Source: Labrys wisconsinensis
GTDB taxonomy: Bacteria; Pseudomonadota; Alphaproteobacteria; Rhizobiales; Labraceae
Direction: 5' to 3'
Assembly (NCBI RefSeq): GCF_030814995.1
Contig: NZ_JAUSVX010000001.1
Coordinates: 806,001 to 870,000 of the forward strand
DNA length: 64,000 bases
The position numbers and the translations under genes were made by a program. The notes below the pieces were generated by a model, which was not told the origin of the DNA, did not search any database, and worked only from the letters and a program-made list of their open reading frames with translations. Of the stretch, positions 48,591 to 59,276 are shown piece by piece (the first letter of the stretch is position 1; each line of letters opens with the position of its first letter).

Positions 48591-49304
48591 CTATCGGCGC
48601 AGGGCGCGGGCCGACAGCGACAGCGCCATGGTGTTGACGCCGGTGCGGGCCATGTGGTCGTCGGTCATGCCGTCCATGCGCCGGCAGAAGGTCCTGAGCA
48701 GGCGCACCGAATCCGCGTCCATCGCGGCGATGGAGGCGGCGAGCTCACGCGCCCGCGCCAGCGCCCCGCCCGGCGCCGTCACCTCGTTGACGATGCCGAG
48801 CGCCTGCGCCTCCTCGGCGCCGAACTCCCGGCTGGTCAGCGCCAGCTCGAAGGCCTTCTTGGACGGCACGAACTTGCCGAAATAGGACAGCACGATCAGC
48901 GGCGGCAGGCCGTGGCTCATCTCCGGCAGGGCGAATCGCGCGTTGGCAGCAGCAATGGTGAGGTCGCACTGGGTGGCGAAACCGCAGCCGAAGCCGAAGG
49001 CCCGGCCCTCCACCGCGGCGATGACCGGCACGTCGAGGCCGTTGAGACGCCGGTTGACCGCCAGGATCAGCTCGAGGTCGTCGCGGATGTCGCTCGCGGC
49101 CGTCAGCCCCTTGGCGCCGATGCGCCCGCAGCAGAAATCCGCGCCCTCCCCGGCGACGATGACCGCGCGCAGACCAGGCTCCGCGGCCACGGCGTCGAAG
49201 GTCCCGGCCAGCGTCACCAGGTCCGCCGAGCGGATGTGGTTGCCGTCCTCGGCGCGGGTGATCTCGATCACCGTCACGCCGGCTGCGTCGTTCTCGACCT
49301 TCAT
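48591..49304 (-). CDS. Enoyl-CoA hydratase/isomerase-family protein
   Basis: 237 residues, slightly short for the family. Crotonase fold: the oxyanion-hole segments ADFCCGR (near residue 55) and EGRAFGFGCGFATQCDLTIA (near residue 100) are present. The usual catalytic glutamates are not clear, since the segment reads LPEMSHGLPP. It may hydrate, isomerise or hydrolyse a CoA thioester. First gene of its two-gene operon. Confidence 0.88.
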   Translation of the reverse strand: MKVENDAAGVTVIEITRAEDGNHIRSADLVTLAGTFDAVAAEPGLRAVIVAGEGADFCCGRIGAKGLTAASDIRDDLELILAVNRRLNGLDVPVIAAVEGRAFGFGCGFATQCDLTIAAANARFALPEMSHGLPPLIVLSYFGKFVPSKKAFELALTSREFGAEEAQALGIVNEVTAPGGALARARELAASIAAMDADSVRLLRTFCRRMDGMTDDHMARTGVNTMALSLSARALRR

Positions 49305-49378
49305 GATGCGTGTCCTCGTCTGTCGCCGGCCTGCGGGCTCCGTCGGGGCCCTTGCACGGCTGCTTTAAGCAAACTAGC

Positions 49379-49409
49379 GTATGACAGAACTATCGTCATA
49401 CTGTCATAC
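49379..49409. promoter_or_regulatory. Three-part candidate GntR operator
   Basis: GTATGAC (49379-49385), then GTCATAC (49395-49401) and again GTCATAC (49403-49409): one forward and two inverted copies of a 7-base word in 31 bases. GTATGACAG with CTGTCATAC (49401-49409) is a 9-base perfect inverted repeat. It lies in the shared promoter of the divergent operons 48591- and 49433+, the latter encoding a GntR regulator. Confidence 0.6.
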
Positions 49410-49432
49410 ATTGTCGAACGGGAGGGCCGGCC

Positions 49433-50215
49433 ATGCAGACGATCGAGGTCCGCGGCGAGACGCTGCACTACGAGCGTGCCGGCAGCGGCCCGCCCCTCCT
49501 CCTGGTCCACAGCCTCGGCACGGGCGCCTGGCTGTGGCGGGACGAGATCCGCCGCTGGTCGTCCCTCTTCGACGTGATCGCCGTCGACGCGCGCGGCCAT
49601 GGCCGCTCCACCGCGCGCGGCGCCCCGACCGTGCCGGAGATCGCCGCCGACCTCGCGGCTGTCATCGCCGCGCTCGGCCTCGCACCGGCGCATGTCGTCG
49701 CCATCTCCATGGGCGGGCCGATCAGCGCCCATCTGATCGCGCAGGCGCCCGGCAGCGTCGCCAGCCTGGTCATCGCCGACAGCTTCGCCAACCAGGGCGA
49801 AGCGGGCGCCAAGCGGGCCGAGACCATCGCCGCTGTCGTGCGCGACGTCGGCATGGCCGAGTTCGGCCGGCGCTATGCGCAGGACACGCTGCTGCCCGCC
49901 ACCCCGCGCCCCGTGTTCGACGAGCTCGCCGCCAGCCTCGGCGCCATGGATGCGCAGACCTATATCGCCTGCGCGACGTCCGTGTTCACCAGCGATGTGC
50001 GCGACCTCATGGCCGCCATCCGCGTGCCCGTGCGCATCGTCGTCGGCGAGCGCGACAACCGCACGCCGCCGGCCCTGTCCGAGGCGATCGCCGCGCTGAT
50101 TCCGGGCGCCGGGCTCCACCACATTGCCGACGCCGCCCATCTCGCCAATCTCGACCAGCCCGAGCGCTTCGAGGCGGCTGTGCTGTCCTTCCTCACCGCG
50201 CAAGCGGGCCTCTAG
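49433..50215 (+). CDS. Alpha/beta hydrolase (PcaD/NicD-like)
   Basis: 260 residues behind GGGAGGG. Alpha/beta-hydrolase fold: LLLVHSLGTGAWLW holds the oxyanion part, the nucleophile is S92 in AISMGG, the acid is in ERDNRTPP, and the base is the histidine in DAAHLAN near residue 238. It resembles 3-oxoadipate enol-lactonase; N-formylmaleamate deformylase (NicD) of nicotinate degradation has the same fold. Two facts speak for a degradative role: the CMD-family gene downstream and NicX further on. The substrate is not proven. Confidence 0.88.
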   Translation: MQTIEVRGETLHYERAGSGPPLLLVHSLGTGAWLWRDEIRRWSSLFDVIAVDARGHGRSTARGAPTVPEIAADLAAVIAALGLAPAHVVAISMGGPISAHLIAQAPGSVASLVIADSFANQGEAGAKRAETIAAVVRDVGMAEFGRRYAQDTLLPATPRPVFDELAASLGAMDAQTYIACATSVFTSDVRDLMAAIRVPVRIVVGERDNRTPPALSEAIAALIPGAGLHHIADAAHLANLDQPERFEAAVLSFLTAQAGL

Positions 50216-50218
50216 CCC

Positions 50219-50911
50219 ATGGCGGAGGCCGCCACCTTCGCCGGGCTCGGCCTGGCGCCGCTGCGCCAGGAGGCGGCGCCGCTGCGCCGCAAGATCGCGG
50301 CGACGCTGCGGAGCCTGATCGAGACCGGCGCCCTGCCGGCCGGCACGCGCCTGATCGAGAAGGAACTCTGCGCCGAGCTCGCCGTCAGCCGCACCGCCCT
50401 GCGCGAGGCGCTGCGCGAGCTGGAGAGCGAGGGCCTGCTCGTCGCCGGCGCCCGCGGCCTCGCCGTGGGCGGCCTCAGCCCGGCCGAAGCCGCCGACATC
50501 TATGCCGTGCGCGCCGCCCTGGAAGGCCAGGTGGCCGAGCAGTTCGTCGCCCGCGCCGATGCCGCCGCCCTGGCCCGGCTCGAAGCGGCGGCCGACGCCC
50601 TGCGCCGCGCCTATGAGGGCGGCCCCATCGAGCCGATCCTGGCGGCCAAGCGCGACTTCTACGACTGCCTCTGCGCCGGCGCCGCCAACACCGTGGTCCC
50701 GGAGCTGCTGGCGCGGCTCAATTCGCGCATCAGCCGGCTGCGCGTCCGCTCCCTCGCCGATCCCGGCCGCAGCGCCGCCTCGCTCGCCGAGATCGAGGCC
50801 CTGCTCGCCGCCCTCTGGGCCGGCGACGCCGCCGCGGCGCGCGCCGCGGCGATCCGCCATGTCGAGCGCGCCGCCGCGGCCGCGCTCGGCGCCGCCCTTC
50901 CAGCCCCCTGA
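50219..50911 (+). CDS. GntR-family regulator, FCD subfamily
   Basis: 230 residues, starting 3 bases after the hydrolase stop. Winged helix-turn-helix with LCAELAVSRTALREALRELESEGL near residue 55; the C-terminal helical FCD domain has AKRDFYDCL and IRHVERAAAAA. It probably binds the operator array at 49379-49409 and controls both divergent operons. Confidence 0.9.
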   Translation: MAEAATFAGLGLAPLRQEAAPLRRKIAATLRSLIETGALPAGTRLIEKELCAELAVSRTALREALRELESEGLLVAGARGLAVGGLSPAEAADIYAVRAALEGQVAEQFVARADAAALARLEAAADALRRAYEGGPIEPILAAKRDFYDCLCAGAANTVVPELLARLNSRISRLRVRSLADPGRSAASLAEIEALLAALWAGDAAAARAAAIRHVERAAAAALGAALPAP

Positions 50912-50923
50912 ACGGAGACAGCC

Positions 50924-51307
50924 ATGAGCGACGACCTCTTCGACAAAGGCCTGCAAATCCGCCGCGACGTGGTCGGCAAGGACTATGTCGACCGCTCGCT
51001 GGCCGAGGCCGACGACTTCACCCGCCCGATGCAGGAGCTGGTCACCCGCTTCTGCTGGGGCGAGGTCTGGAGCCGCCCGGGCCTGGAGCGGCGCGAGCGC
51101 TCGATGATCAACCTCGGCATGATCGCGGCGCTCAACCGCCCGCACGAGCTCAAGCTGCACGTGCGCGGCGCCCTCAACAACGGCCTGACCCGCGACGAGA
51201 TCCGCGAGATCTTCCTGCAGGTCGCGGTCTATTGCGGCATGCCCGCCGCCCTCGACAGCTTCCGCATCGCACGGGAGGTGTTCAAGGAGGTGGACGCGGG
51301 GAAGTAG
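50924..51307 (+). CDS. Carboxymuconolactone decarboxylase (CMD) family protein
   Basis: 127 residues, behind CGGAGAC. All-helical CMD fold of the PcaC type: FCWGEVWSRPGL, LGMIAALNRPHELKLHVRGA and GLTRDEIREIFLQVAVYCGMPAA. The CxxC peroxidase motif of AhpD is absent, so an antioxidant role is unlikely. In the beta-ketoadipate route PcaC and PcaD work together; here a PcaD-like hydrolase lies in the same operon, but the other pca genes are missing, so an analogous pathway is more likely. Confidence 0.88.
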   Translation: MSDDLFDKGLQIRRDVVGKDYVDRSLAEADDFTRPMQELVTRFCWGEVWSRPGLERRERSMINLGMIAALNRPHELKLHVRGALNNGLTRDEIREIFLQVAVYCGMPAALDSFRIAREVFKEVDAGK

Positions 51308-51373
51308 GGGAGCGGGGCGGGGCTGACGGCGGGGCGAGATGGACGCGTGTCGAACAAGGCGCGCCGCCTGCGT

Positions 51374-51574
51374 CTCCCCTCCCCCTTGCGGGGAGGGGTA
51401 AGGGGCTGGGGGGCGTTGGCATAGGGCTCGACCTATCCTGATGGCCCTCCATCCCTCGGCTTTCCATGAATACGGATGGAGGGTGGGGCGCGATGGCGTG
51501 GGTCCCGCCTCATCCTGTACGACCCCCACCCCGTACCCCTCCCCGCAAGGGGGAGGGGATCGGCTGGCGTCGCG
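51374..51574. repeat. Intergenic palindromic repeat, family 1, copy D (enlarged)
   Basis: Left CCCCTCCCCCTTGCGGGG and right CCCCGCAAGGGGGAGGGG with flanking ATCGGCTGGCGTCGCG; about 200 bases, longer than the other copies because of an inserted middle part with a second TCCATCC/GGATGGA inverted pair. It lies between the convergent stops of the CMD gene (51307) and the permease gene (51597). Confidence 0.8.
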
Positions 51575-51596
51575 TCTCGTACCGGTCGTCGCCATC

Positions 51597-52529
51597 TCAC
51601 CGCGCGCCACGGACATAGGGCACGCCGAGCGCCGCCGGCAGGCTGGCTCGCCGGCCGAACAGCACCAGCACCAGGGTCACCGCGGCGAAGGGCAGCATCT
51701 GGATCACGTCGGTGGGGATGTCGACGCCGGCGACCTGCAGCGCCGTGGTCATCGACAGGCACGCCCCGAACAGGAGCGCCCCGCCGAGGACCCAGAGCGG
51801 GCGCCCGCGCGCCAGCATGGCGAGGACGATGCCGATGAAGCCGGCGCCGTTGGTCATGAACGGGATGAAGATGCCGGCGCCGATCTCGGCCATGAAGGCG
51901 CCGCCGAGCCCGGCCAGGGCCCCGGTGGTCAGAACCGCCACCGTCCGGGTGCGAGCCACGTCGACCCCGGCCGAATCGAGCGCTGCCGGCTTGTCGCCCG
52001 CCGCCTGCAGCGCCACGCCGAGATGGGTGGAGCGGTAGAGGACGCTCAGCACCGCCACCGCCGCGAGCGCGAGATAGACGATGGCCGGCCGGTCGAACAG
52101 CGCCGGCCCGATCACCGGGATCTTCGACAGCAGCGGGATCGGCAGGGTCTCGGCCGCCGGCAGGCGCGGATAGGTCTGGCTGAACTGCACGTGGTGCAGC
52201 AGCGCGGTGATGCCTTCTGCCCCGAGCGTCAGGGCGATGCCGATGACGATCTGGCTGAGCCCCAGCCGGACGCAGAACAGCGCCATCAGCGCCGCCACCA
52301 GCATGCCGCCGGCGATGCCGCCGAGAAAGCCGAGCCAGATCGAGCCGCTGTCATAGGCGACGAGGAAGCCGCAATAGGCCCCCGTCAGCATCATGCCCTC
52401 GATGCCGACATTGAGCACGCCGGCCTTCTCCGACATCTGCTCGCCCAGGCCCGCCAGCAGCAGCGGCAGGCCGGCGGTGATCGCGCCGAGCACCAGCGAG
52501 GTGAGGAAGGCTTCGGTGAGCAGGCCCAT
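51597..52529 (-). CDS. BMP-type ABC transporter permease (second)
   Basis: 310 residues with about nine spans. KAGVLNVGIEGMMLTGAYCG near residue 35 is the signature of the nucleoside-type permeases (YufQ/NupC-like in BPD_transp_2), and VVIG-type helix DSAGVDVARTRTVAV follows near residue 185. It lies 9 bases after the first permease gene. Last gene of the four-gene operon starting at 56307. Confidence 0.9.
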   Translation of the reverse strand: MGLLTEAFLTSLVLGAITAGLPLLLAGLGEQMSEKAGVLNVGIEGMMLTGAYCGFLVAYDSGSIWLGFLGGIAGGMLVAALMALFCVRLGLSQIVIGIALTLGAEGITALLHHVQFSQTYPRLPAAETLPIPLLSKIPVIGPALFDRPAIVYLALAAVAVLSVLYRSTHLGVALQAAGDKPAALDSAGVDVARTRTVAVLTTGALAGLGGAFMAEIGAGIFIPFMTNGAGFIGIVLAMLARGRPLWVLGGALLFGACLSMTTALQVAGVDIPTDVIQMLPFAAVTLVLVLFGRRASLPAALGVPYVRGAR

Positions 52530-52538
52530 GGCGCGCCT

Positions 52539-53626
52539 TCAGCTCCGGATCCGCTCGCGCCGGCGCTGGTCGAGATATTCGGCCAGGGCCAGCACGATCA
52601 GCAGGATGGCGACGATCGCCAGGGTGAAGAAGTTCGGCACGCCGAGCCGCCGCGCCGCGCTCTCGCCGCCGATCGACAGGACCGAGAACAGGAAGACGAA
52701 GACGATGGCGGCAAAGCCGTTGAAGCGCGCCAGGAACACCAGCGGCACCACGGTGAGGCTGTAGGCCGGGTTCCAGTCGGCGCGGACATTGCCCTGCACG
52801 CCGAGGATCTCCACCGCCCCCGCCATCCCCGCCAGCCCGGCCGAGATGGCGAACACCGCCACGGTGAGGCGCGGCACGTTGAGGCCGGCATGGATGGCGG
52901 CCGTGGCATTGGCGCCGACGACCCTGAGCTTCAGGCCGAAAGCGGTGCGCGTCATGACCAGGTGCACCGCGACGATGGCGACGAGGCCGATGATCACCCC
53001 GCTGGAGATCGTCGTGCCGAACAGCCGCGGCAGCCGGTCGTCGACCACCAGCGTGCGGGTCTGCGGCACCGTCGTGGCGGGATCGCGAAAGGCGAGCTTG
53101 ACCAGCACATTGGCGAAGGACACGCCGAGGAAGGTCATCATCAGCGTGGTGATGATCTCGTTGACGCCCTGATAGGCGCGCAGCAGCGCCGGCAGCAGCG
53201 ACCAGGCCGCGCCGACGGCGGCCCCGAGCACCAGGCACAGCACCAGCGTCAGCCAGACCGGCGCCACCGTGGCGAGCAGCGGCCCGGCCGCGGCCACGGT
53301 CACCGCGCCGAGCAGGAACTGGCCGTCGCCGCCGAGGTTCCAGATGCCGGCCCGGAAGGCGACGATCAGGCTGGCGGCGAGCAGCAGCAGCGGCGCCATC
53401 CGCGTCACCGTCGCCTGCAGGCCGTAGGGCGAGAGCAGCCCGCGCTCCAGCACCGTGGCGTAATAGGCCAGGGGATCGACGCCGAGCGTGAGCAGGATCG
53501 CCCCCGAGAGCACCAGCGCCGCGGCGATCGGGCCGAGCGTCATGGCGATGACGCGGATCCAGGCGCCGCGCTCGGCGGAACCGCCGGGTGCCGGCTCGGC
53601 GGCGCTCGTCTCCAGGGTCTCCAGGC

Positions 53627-53630
<4 letters not shown>
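52539..53630 (-). CDS. BMP-type ABC transporter permease (first)
   Basis: 363 residues. ASLIVAFRAGIWNLGGDGQFLLGA near residue 84 is the YufP-type permease signature, followed by LRAYQGVNEIITTLMM. About nine to ten spans. It overlaps the ATPase stop by four bases (ATGA). With the permease at 51597 it forms a heterodimeric channel. Confidence 0.9.
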
Positions 53631-55210
<1,580 letters not shown>

Positions 55211-55269
55211 GGACACCTGGGATCTCGAAACCACGGCGGACGGGGAACGCCCCCGTCCGCCGCGGGCGG

Positions 55270-56307
55270 TCACTGGGCCGTGGCGAGCTGCGTCACCAGG
55301 GCGTGCACGGCGCCGGCGTCGAACTGCGGCTCGACCTTGATCTTGCCGCTGATGATGTCGGCGCGAATGCCCTCGATCTGCTTCCAGACGTCGTCGGGGA
55401 TGTGGCTGGTCTTGAGCAGCGACACCGAATCGTCCGCCAGCTTGATGCCGTAGCCGTGGGTGCCGAACTTGTCGGTCTTGAGGTCCTCGATCATCGCGGT
55501 GAACACCGGCGTCAGGTTCCAGACCACCGAGGAGAGCAGGTTGCCCTTGTCGAGGCTGGACTTGTCGCCGATCACGTCGATGAAATAGACCTTGCCGCCG
55601 TCGGTGGCCTTGGTGGTCTCCACCGCCTGCAGCATGCCGAAGCTCGAGCCGTTGCCCTGGCCGAAGATGATGTCGGCGCCGGCGGCGATCACCGATTCCG
55701 TCACGCGCTTGCCGCCGGCCGCGTCGCTGTAGGCGGCCGGGCCGATCACGGCGTAGCGGATGGTGGTGCCCGGCTTCTCCGCCTTGACGCCCTCGGCGAA
55801 GGCGGCGGACTGGGTGTTCCAGCCCGGAGGCTCGCCGGAGACGACGATGCCGACCGTGCCGGTGCGCGTCATCTTGGCGGCGAGGCGGCCGGCGAGATAG
55901 GCGCCCTCGTGGCCGCTCATGGTGTAATCGGCCACCGCGCCGGGCTTGGCGGCGCTCGGCATGTCGGTGATGGCGACCGGCACCTTCATCTCGGCGCCGA
56001 TCTCGGGCGCCGCGGTGTTGTAGCCGCTGGCATGGGCGATGATCAGGCCGGCGCCGTCCTCGGCGAGCTCGCGCAGGGTCGGGCGCACGTCGCCATAGCC
56101 GAGATTCTCGGCCACGACAGCCTTGATGCCTTCCTTCTCGGCAGCGGCCTTGGCGGCCGCGATGCCCTGCTGGTTCCAGCCGAAATCCGTTCCTTGCTCA
56201 GGCGTCAATATAGCGATGGATTTGACGTCGGCCGCAAAGGAAACCGACGAGAAGGCCACAGACAACGCCAATGCAGCCAAGCCAAGACGCACACGTCCGG
56301 CACTCAT
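55270..56307 (-). CDS. BMP-family ABC transporter substrate-binding protein
   Basis: 345 residues from the ATG at 56307, behind AAGAGGAGA. Signal peptide ending SFAA at about residue 26. Basic-membrane-protein/PnrA-like fold: EQGTDFGWNQQGIAAAKAA near residue 37, GAGLIIAHASGYNTA, VSGEPPGWNTQSAAFAEG and FGQGNGSSFGML. Characterised relatives bind nucleosides; others in proteobacteria bind diverse ring compounds. Next to hydroxylase, amidases and NicX a heterocyclic substrate is plausible. First gene of the importer operon. Confidence 0.9.
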   Translation of the reverse strand: MSAGRVRLGLAALALSVAFSSVSFAADVKSIAILTPEQGTDFGWNQQGIAAAKAAAEKEGIKAVVAENLGYGDVRPTLRELAEDGAGLIIAHASGYNTAAPEIGAEMKVPVAITDMPSAAKPGAVADYTMSGHEGAYLAGRLAAKMTRTGTVGIVVSGEPPGWNTQSAAFAEGVKAEKPGTTIRYAVIGPAAYSDAAGGKRVTESVIAAGADIIFGQGNGSSFGMLQAVETTKATDGGKVYFIDVIGDKSSLDKGNLLSSVVWNLTPVFTAMIEDLKTDKFGTHGYGIKLADDSVSLLKTSHIPDDVWKQIEGIRADIISGKIKVEPQFDAGAVHALVTQLATAQ

Positions 56308-56416
56308 GATCCGTTCTCCTCTTGTCATGGTTCGATGGTTTACTTTTTTAACTTGTGATCTTGCTTTATCGTAATAGGATCATCGCGCCTCGCAAGCCCA
56401 AATATCGGAGACGACG

Positions 56417-56857
56417 ATGTCGATGCCCCGCCGGTCCGCCGCGCTCGCGCTGCTCGCCGGCCTCCTCTTCGCCCCGGCCCCGCTGGCGGCCGAGGAAGCC
56501 CTGGTGGTGGTGCGCGGCACGGACGGCCTGACGCCGGTGCCCTTCACCGCGGTCAATGCCGGCGGGCGGCCCATCGCCTGCACGGCGGCGACCGCGCATT
56601 GGTATTCGGTGGAGCTCGGCACGGCCGCGCCCGGCGCCAGCATCCGCACGACGCTGTGGGCGTCGAAGGCCAATGGCGAGGTGTTCGTGCTCAACGCCAG
56701 GCAGGACCGCATGCCGCTGATCGACCTGTGGTGCGGCCTTGCCGGCCGCTCCTGGGCGACGCGCAGCCCGGTGCCGCTCGCCCGCGCCGCCGGCGCGGTG
56801 CCCGGGGACATCGCCCTCACCTGCCGCGACGGCGACGATACGCTGGTCTGCCGCTGA
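56417..56857 (+). CDS. Small secreted protein of unknown function
   Basis: 146 residues (a second ATG lies two codons downstream). Signal peptide of about 25 residues ending PLAA. The mature part of about 120 residues is rich in beta-strand-like segments and has four cysteines (in IACTA, LWCGL, LTCRD and VCR), enough for two disulfides. No family recognised. It is divergent from the BMP importer operon, 109 bases away, and is followed by a 724-base gap. Confidence 0.6.
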   Translation: MSMPRRSAALALLAGLLFAPAPLAAEEALVVVRGTDGLTPVPFTAVNAGGRPIACTAATAHWYSVELGTAAPGASIRTTLWASKANGEVFVLNARQDRMPLIDLWCGLAGRSWATRSPVPLARAAGAVPGDIALTCRDGDDTLVCR

Positions 56858-57581
56858 GCCCGCCGCGGCGGAGCCGGCCTGTCCGGCGTCCCGGCACGCC
56901 CTGGGACGAGCCCGTCGCGGCACCTGTCCTGCATGACCTTCACCCTACGGCCCCGGCGGCGGCCGGCCGGGAGCGGACCGGGCGGCGGAGCGCCCGCGAA
57001 GGCCGCTCCACCCGCCACGACAACCACTCAACCATAAGCGATTTTATTGGTCAATCCGGCCGGCCGGAGCCGCCCGATACCTCCGCGCCGAGGCGCCCTG
57101 CCTCGCCGCCCGGATGGAATTCGCAAGCCGCTGAATGCGGTCAGCATATTCCGACGATTTCGTGGCACTCATCGCAATCGATGCACGATCCTCATGCCGG
57201 AAAATCATACTCCGAAATAGAGTCTGATGCCCTGTTGTCACCTCTGCACGTGATAAGCTGCATCAATTCCCTGTACATAGTTTCGCAGTGAGACAATGAA
57301 CCGGAAATACGGACGATCAAGTCCATATGTTAAGCTTCCATTGCGGAGCTTGACGTTTCCGCCTGCACGCCGGGATCGATGCCTCACCGCATCACGACCG
57401 GCCGGTCGGGCCGAAAAAAAGCGGCAACCGGTCTTGACCATTTTTCCGAATGAATGGTTGTATGGCGTCAAAGGGGCGCCGCGTCGCACGGCCGGCCCCA
57501 AGCGGATTCCAGAAGGGTCGCTGCATCCGCCGGATGCTCCGGCCAGACACGTTTTGGCACTGTTCGAGGGAGGATTCCATC
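56858..57581 (+). promoter_or_regulatory. 724-base gap, AT-rich upstream region of the HpaB-type gene
   Basis: About 57040-57440 is visibly AT-richer than the rest of the window. A fair promoter, TTGACC (57434-57439), 18 bases, TTGTAT (57458-57463), lies about 120 bases before the hydroxylase start. CGACCGGCCGGTCG at 57395-57408 is a perfect palindrome just upstream and could be an operator. A 65-codon frame on the minus strand (57044-57241) has no ribosome site or recognisable motif and is not called. The AT-rich part could be a decayed gene or transferred DNA. Confidence 0.4.
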
Positions 57582-59075
57582 ATGGAATCGGCAGCGGGGA
57601 AACTGCGGTCGGTCGCCGACCGCCCGGTCAAGCTGAAGACCGGCGCCGAGTTCAAGGCTTCGCTCGACGACGGGCGCCAGATCTGGGTGGGCGGGCGCAA
57701 GCTCGACAAGGTCACCGACGACCCGGCGCTGAGCGCCGGCATCGACCTCATCGCCTCCATGTTCGACGACCAGTTCACCGAGGAATTCGCCGACGCCACC
57801 ACCTATGAGGATCCGCAGACGGGGGCCATCGTCAGCCGCGCCTGGCAGGTGCCGCGCACGCTGAAGGACCTGGAGGACCGCCGCAAGATCATCGAATATT
57901 CCAGCCTGAAGACGGCGGGCACCTTCGGCCGCCCGCCGGATCTGGCGCCGGCCATCGCCGTCGGCCTGCTCGCCTATCTCCCGACCTTCAGGGCGAAGAA
58001 ATCCCTGATCGAGGGCTGCTCGCCGGACTTCGCCGAGAACATCCAGAACTACATCGCCTTCGGCCGCGACAACAACCTCACGGCGTCCGAGAGCCTCACC
58101 GGCCCGCAGAACGACCGCTCCTCGCCCAAGGGCGTCGAAGCCTCGCTGCTGCGCGTCAAGAGCGTGGAGAAGGGCGGCATCCGCGTCTCCGGCGCCAAGA
58201 CCGTCGGCTCGATCTCGGCCCAGGCCAACGAGATCTTCTTCACCAATCTCGGCGGCATCCGCGAGACGCCAGCCGAGGCCTGCATCTGGGCCTCGGTGCC
58301 GATCAACGCCGACGGCATCCGGATGATCTCGCGCGAGACGGTCTCCCATCCCGGCGCCGATCCCTTCGATCACCCGGTGGCGAGCCTCGGCGAGGAGGCC
58401 GACCAGCTCATCATCTTCGACAACGTCTTCGTGCCGACCGAGCGGATCTTCAACCTCGGCGACCCGACGGCCATGCAATATTACGGCCCGGTCTGCACCT
58501 TCGCCCATTGGCACGTGCTGACGCGCCTCGCCGTCAAGGCGGAGCTGTTCGTCGGCGCCGGCCAGCTGGTGCTCGACGTGCTCGGCACCAGCCATATTCC
58601 GGCGGTGCAGGGCATGCTCGGCGAGATCATCGAATATGCCCAGACCCTGCGCGCCTTCGTCTACGCCGCCGAGGCCAAGGCGAAGCCGACCGAGGGCGAG
58701 GTGATGGCGCCCGACGTCGGCATGCTCACCGCCGGCCGGCTCTATTCGATCCAGCACTATCCGCGCATCATCCACACCCTGCAGGAGCTGTGCGGCCAGG
58801 GCCTGGTGATGCGCTTCGGCAAGGCGGCGTTCGAGAACCCGGAGATCGGCCACTATCTCCGCGACCTCCTGCCGGGCAAGGGCGTCAGCGCCATGGCCAA
58901 GGAGCAGCTGATGAACTTCGTCTGGGACATGACCTCCGGCTCGCTCGCCGGCCGCGTCGCCCTGTTCGAGAACGTCAACGCCAGCCCGGCCCCGCGCCTG
59001 CGCGAGCGCCTCTACAACGAGGTCAAGCGCGACGGCTTCATGGCGCAGGTGAAGAAGCTGGCGGGAATGGAGTGA
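57582..59075 (+). CDS. HpaB-family FADH2-dependent aromatic hydroxylase
   Basis: 497 residues from the ATG at 57582, behind GGGAGGA; an upstream ATG at 57450 has no ribosome site. 4-hydroxyphenylacetate 3-monooxygenase family: LTGPQNDRS near residue 170 is the flavin/substrate loop, and the C-terminal helical domain includes CTFAHWHVLTRLAVKAELFVGA near residue 305 and the segment FENVNASPAPRLRERLY at the end. These enzymes use reduced FAD from a separate reductase (HpaC type), which is not in the window. With NicX downstream the substrate may be a hydroxypyridine and not a phenol. It could share regulation with the amidase genes. Confidence 0.9.
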   Translation: MESAAGKLRSVADRPVKLKTGAEFKASLDDGRQIWVGGRKLDKVTDDPALSAGIDLIASMFDDQFTEEFADATTYEDPQTGAIVSRAWQVPRTLKDLEDRRKIIEYSSLKTAGTFGRPPDLAPAIAVGLLAYLPTFRAKKSLIEGCSPDFAENIQNYIAFGRDNNLTASESLTGPQNDRSSPKGVEASLLRVKSVEKGGIRVSGAKTVGSISAQANEIFFTNLGGIRETPAEACIWASVPINADGIRMISRETVSHPGADPFDHPVASLGEEADQLIIFDNVFVPTERIFNLGDPTAMQYYGPVCTFAHWHVLTRLAVKAELFVGAGQLVLDVLGTSHIPAVQGMLGEIIEYAQTLRAFVYAAEAKAKPTEGEVMAPDVGMLTAGRLYSIQHYPRIIHTLQELCGQGLVMRFGKAAFENPEIGHYLRDLLPGKGVSAMAKEQLMNFVWDMTSGSLAGRVALFENVNASPAPRLRERLYNEVKRDGFMAQVKKLAGME

Positions 59076-59117
59076 GGGGGAGGCCTTCGAGGATATCGAC
59101 GCTTATCGCGAAGACCT

Positions 59118-59254
59118 CGACGCCGACCGATCCCCTCCCCCCTGTGGGGAGGGGCTAGGGGTGGGGGTGGTTGACACGGGGCTCGCCCTGTCCTGATGGA
59201 CCCCCATCCCTCACCCTTCCCCACAAGGGGGAAGGGAAAAACCTTGCGTCGCGT
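59118..59254. repeat. Intergenic palindromic repeat, family 1, copy E
   Basis: CCCCTCCCCCCTGTGGGGAG on the left, TGTCCTGATGGACCCCCATC in the middle, CCTTCCCCACAAGGGGGAAG on the right. It is the only family 1 copy between genes of the same direction (hydroxylase and SnoaL-like gene), where it may partly terminate or process the message. Confidence 0.85.
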
Positions 59255-59276
59255 TCAAAAGGCGTCAGGACAAGCC

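Noticed and set aside
50924-51307. AhpD-like peroxidase activity of the CMD protein
   Set aside because: The CxxC motif is missing; the sequence follows the PcaC pattern.
57044-57241. A 65-codon frame on the minus strand in the AT-rich gap
   Set aside because: No ribosome site, no homology I can see, and no coupling to a neighbour.
57395-57420. Rho-independent terminator at the palindrome followed by an A-run
   Set aside because: The A-run is on the plus strand after the stem, so no U-tract follows the hairpin in either direction of transcription.
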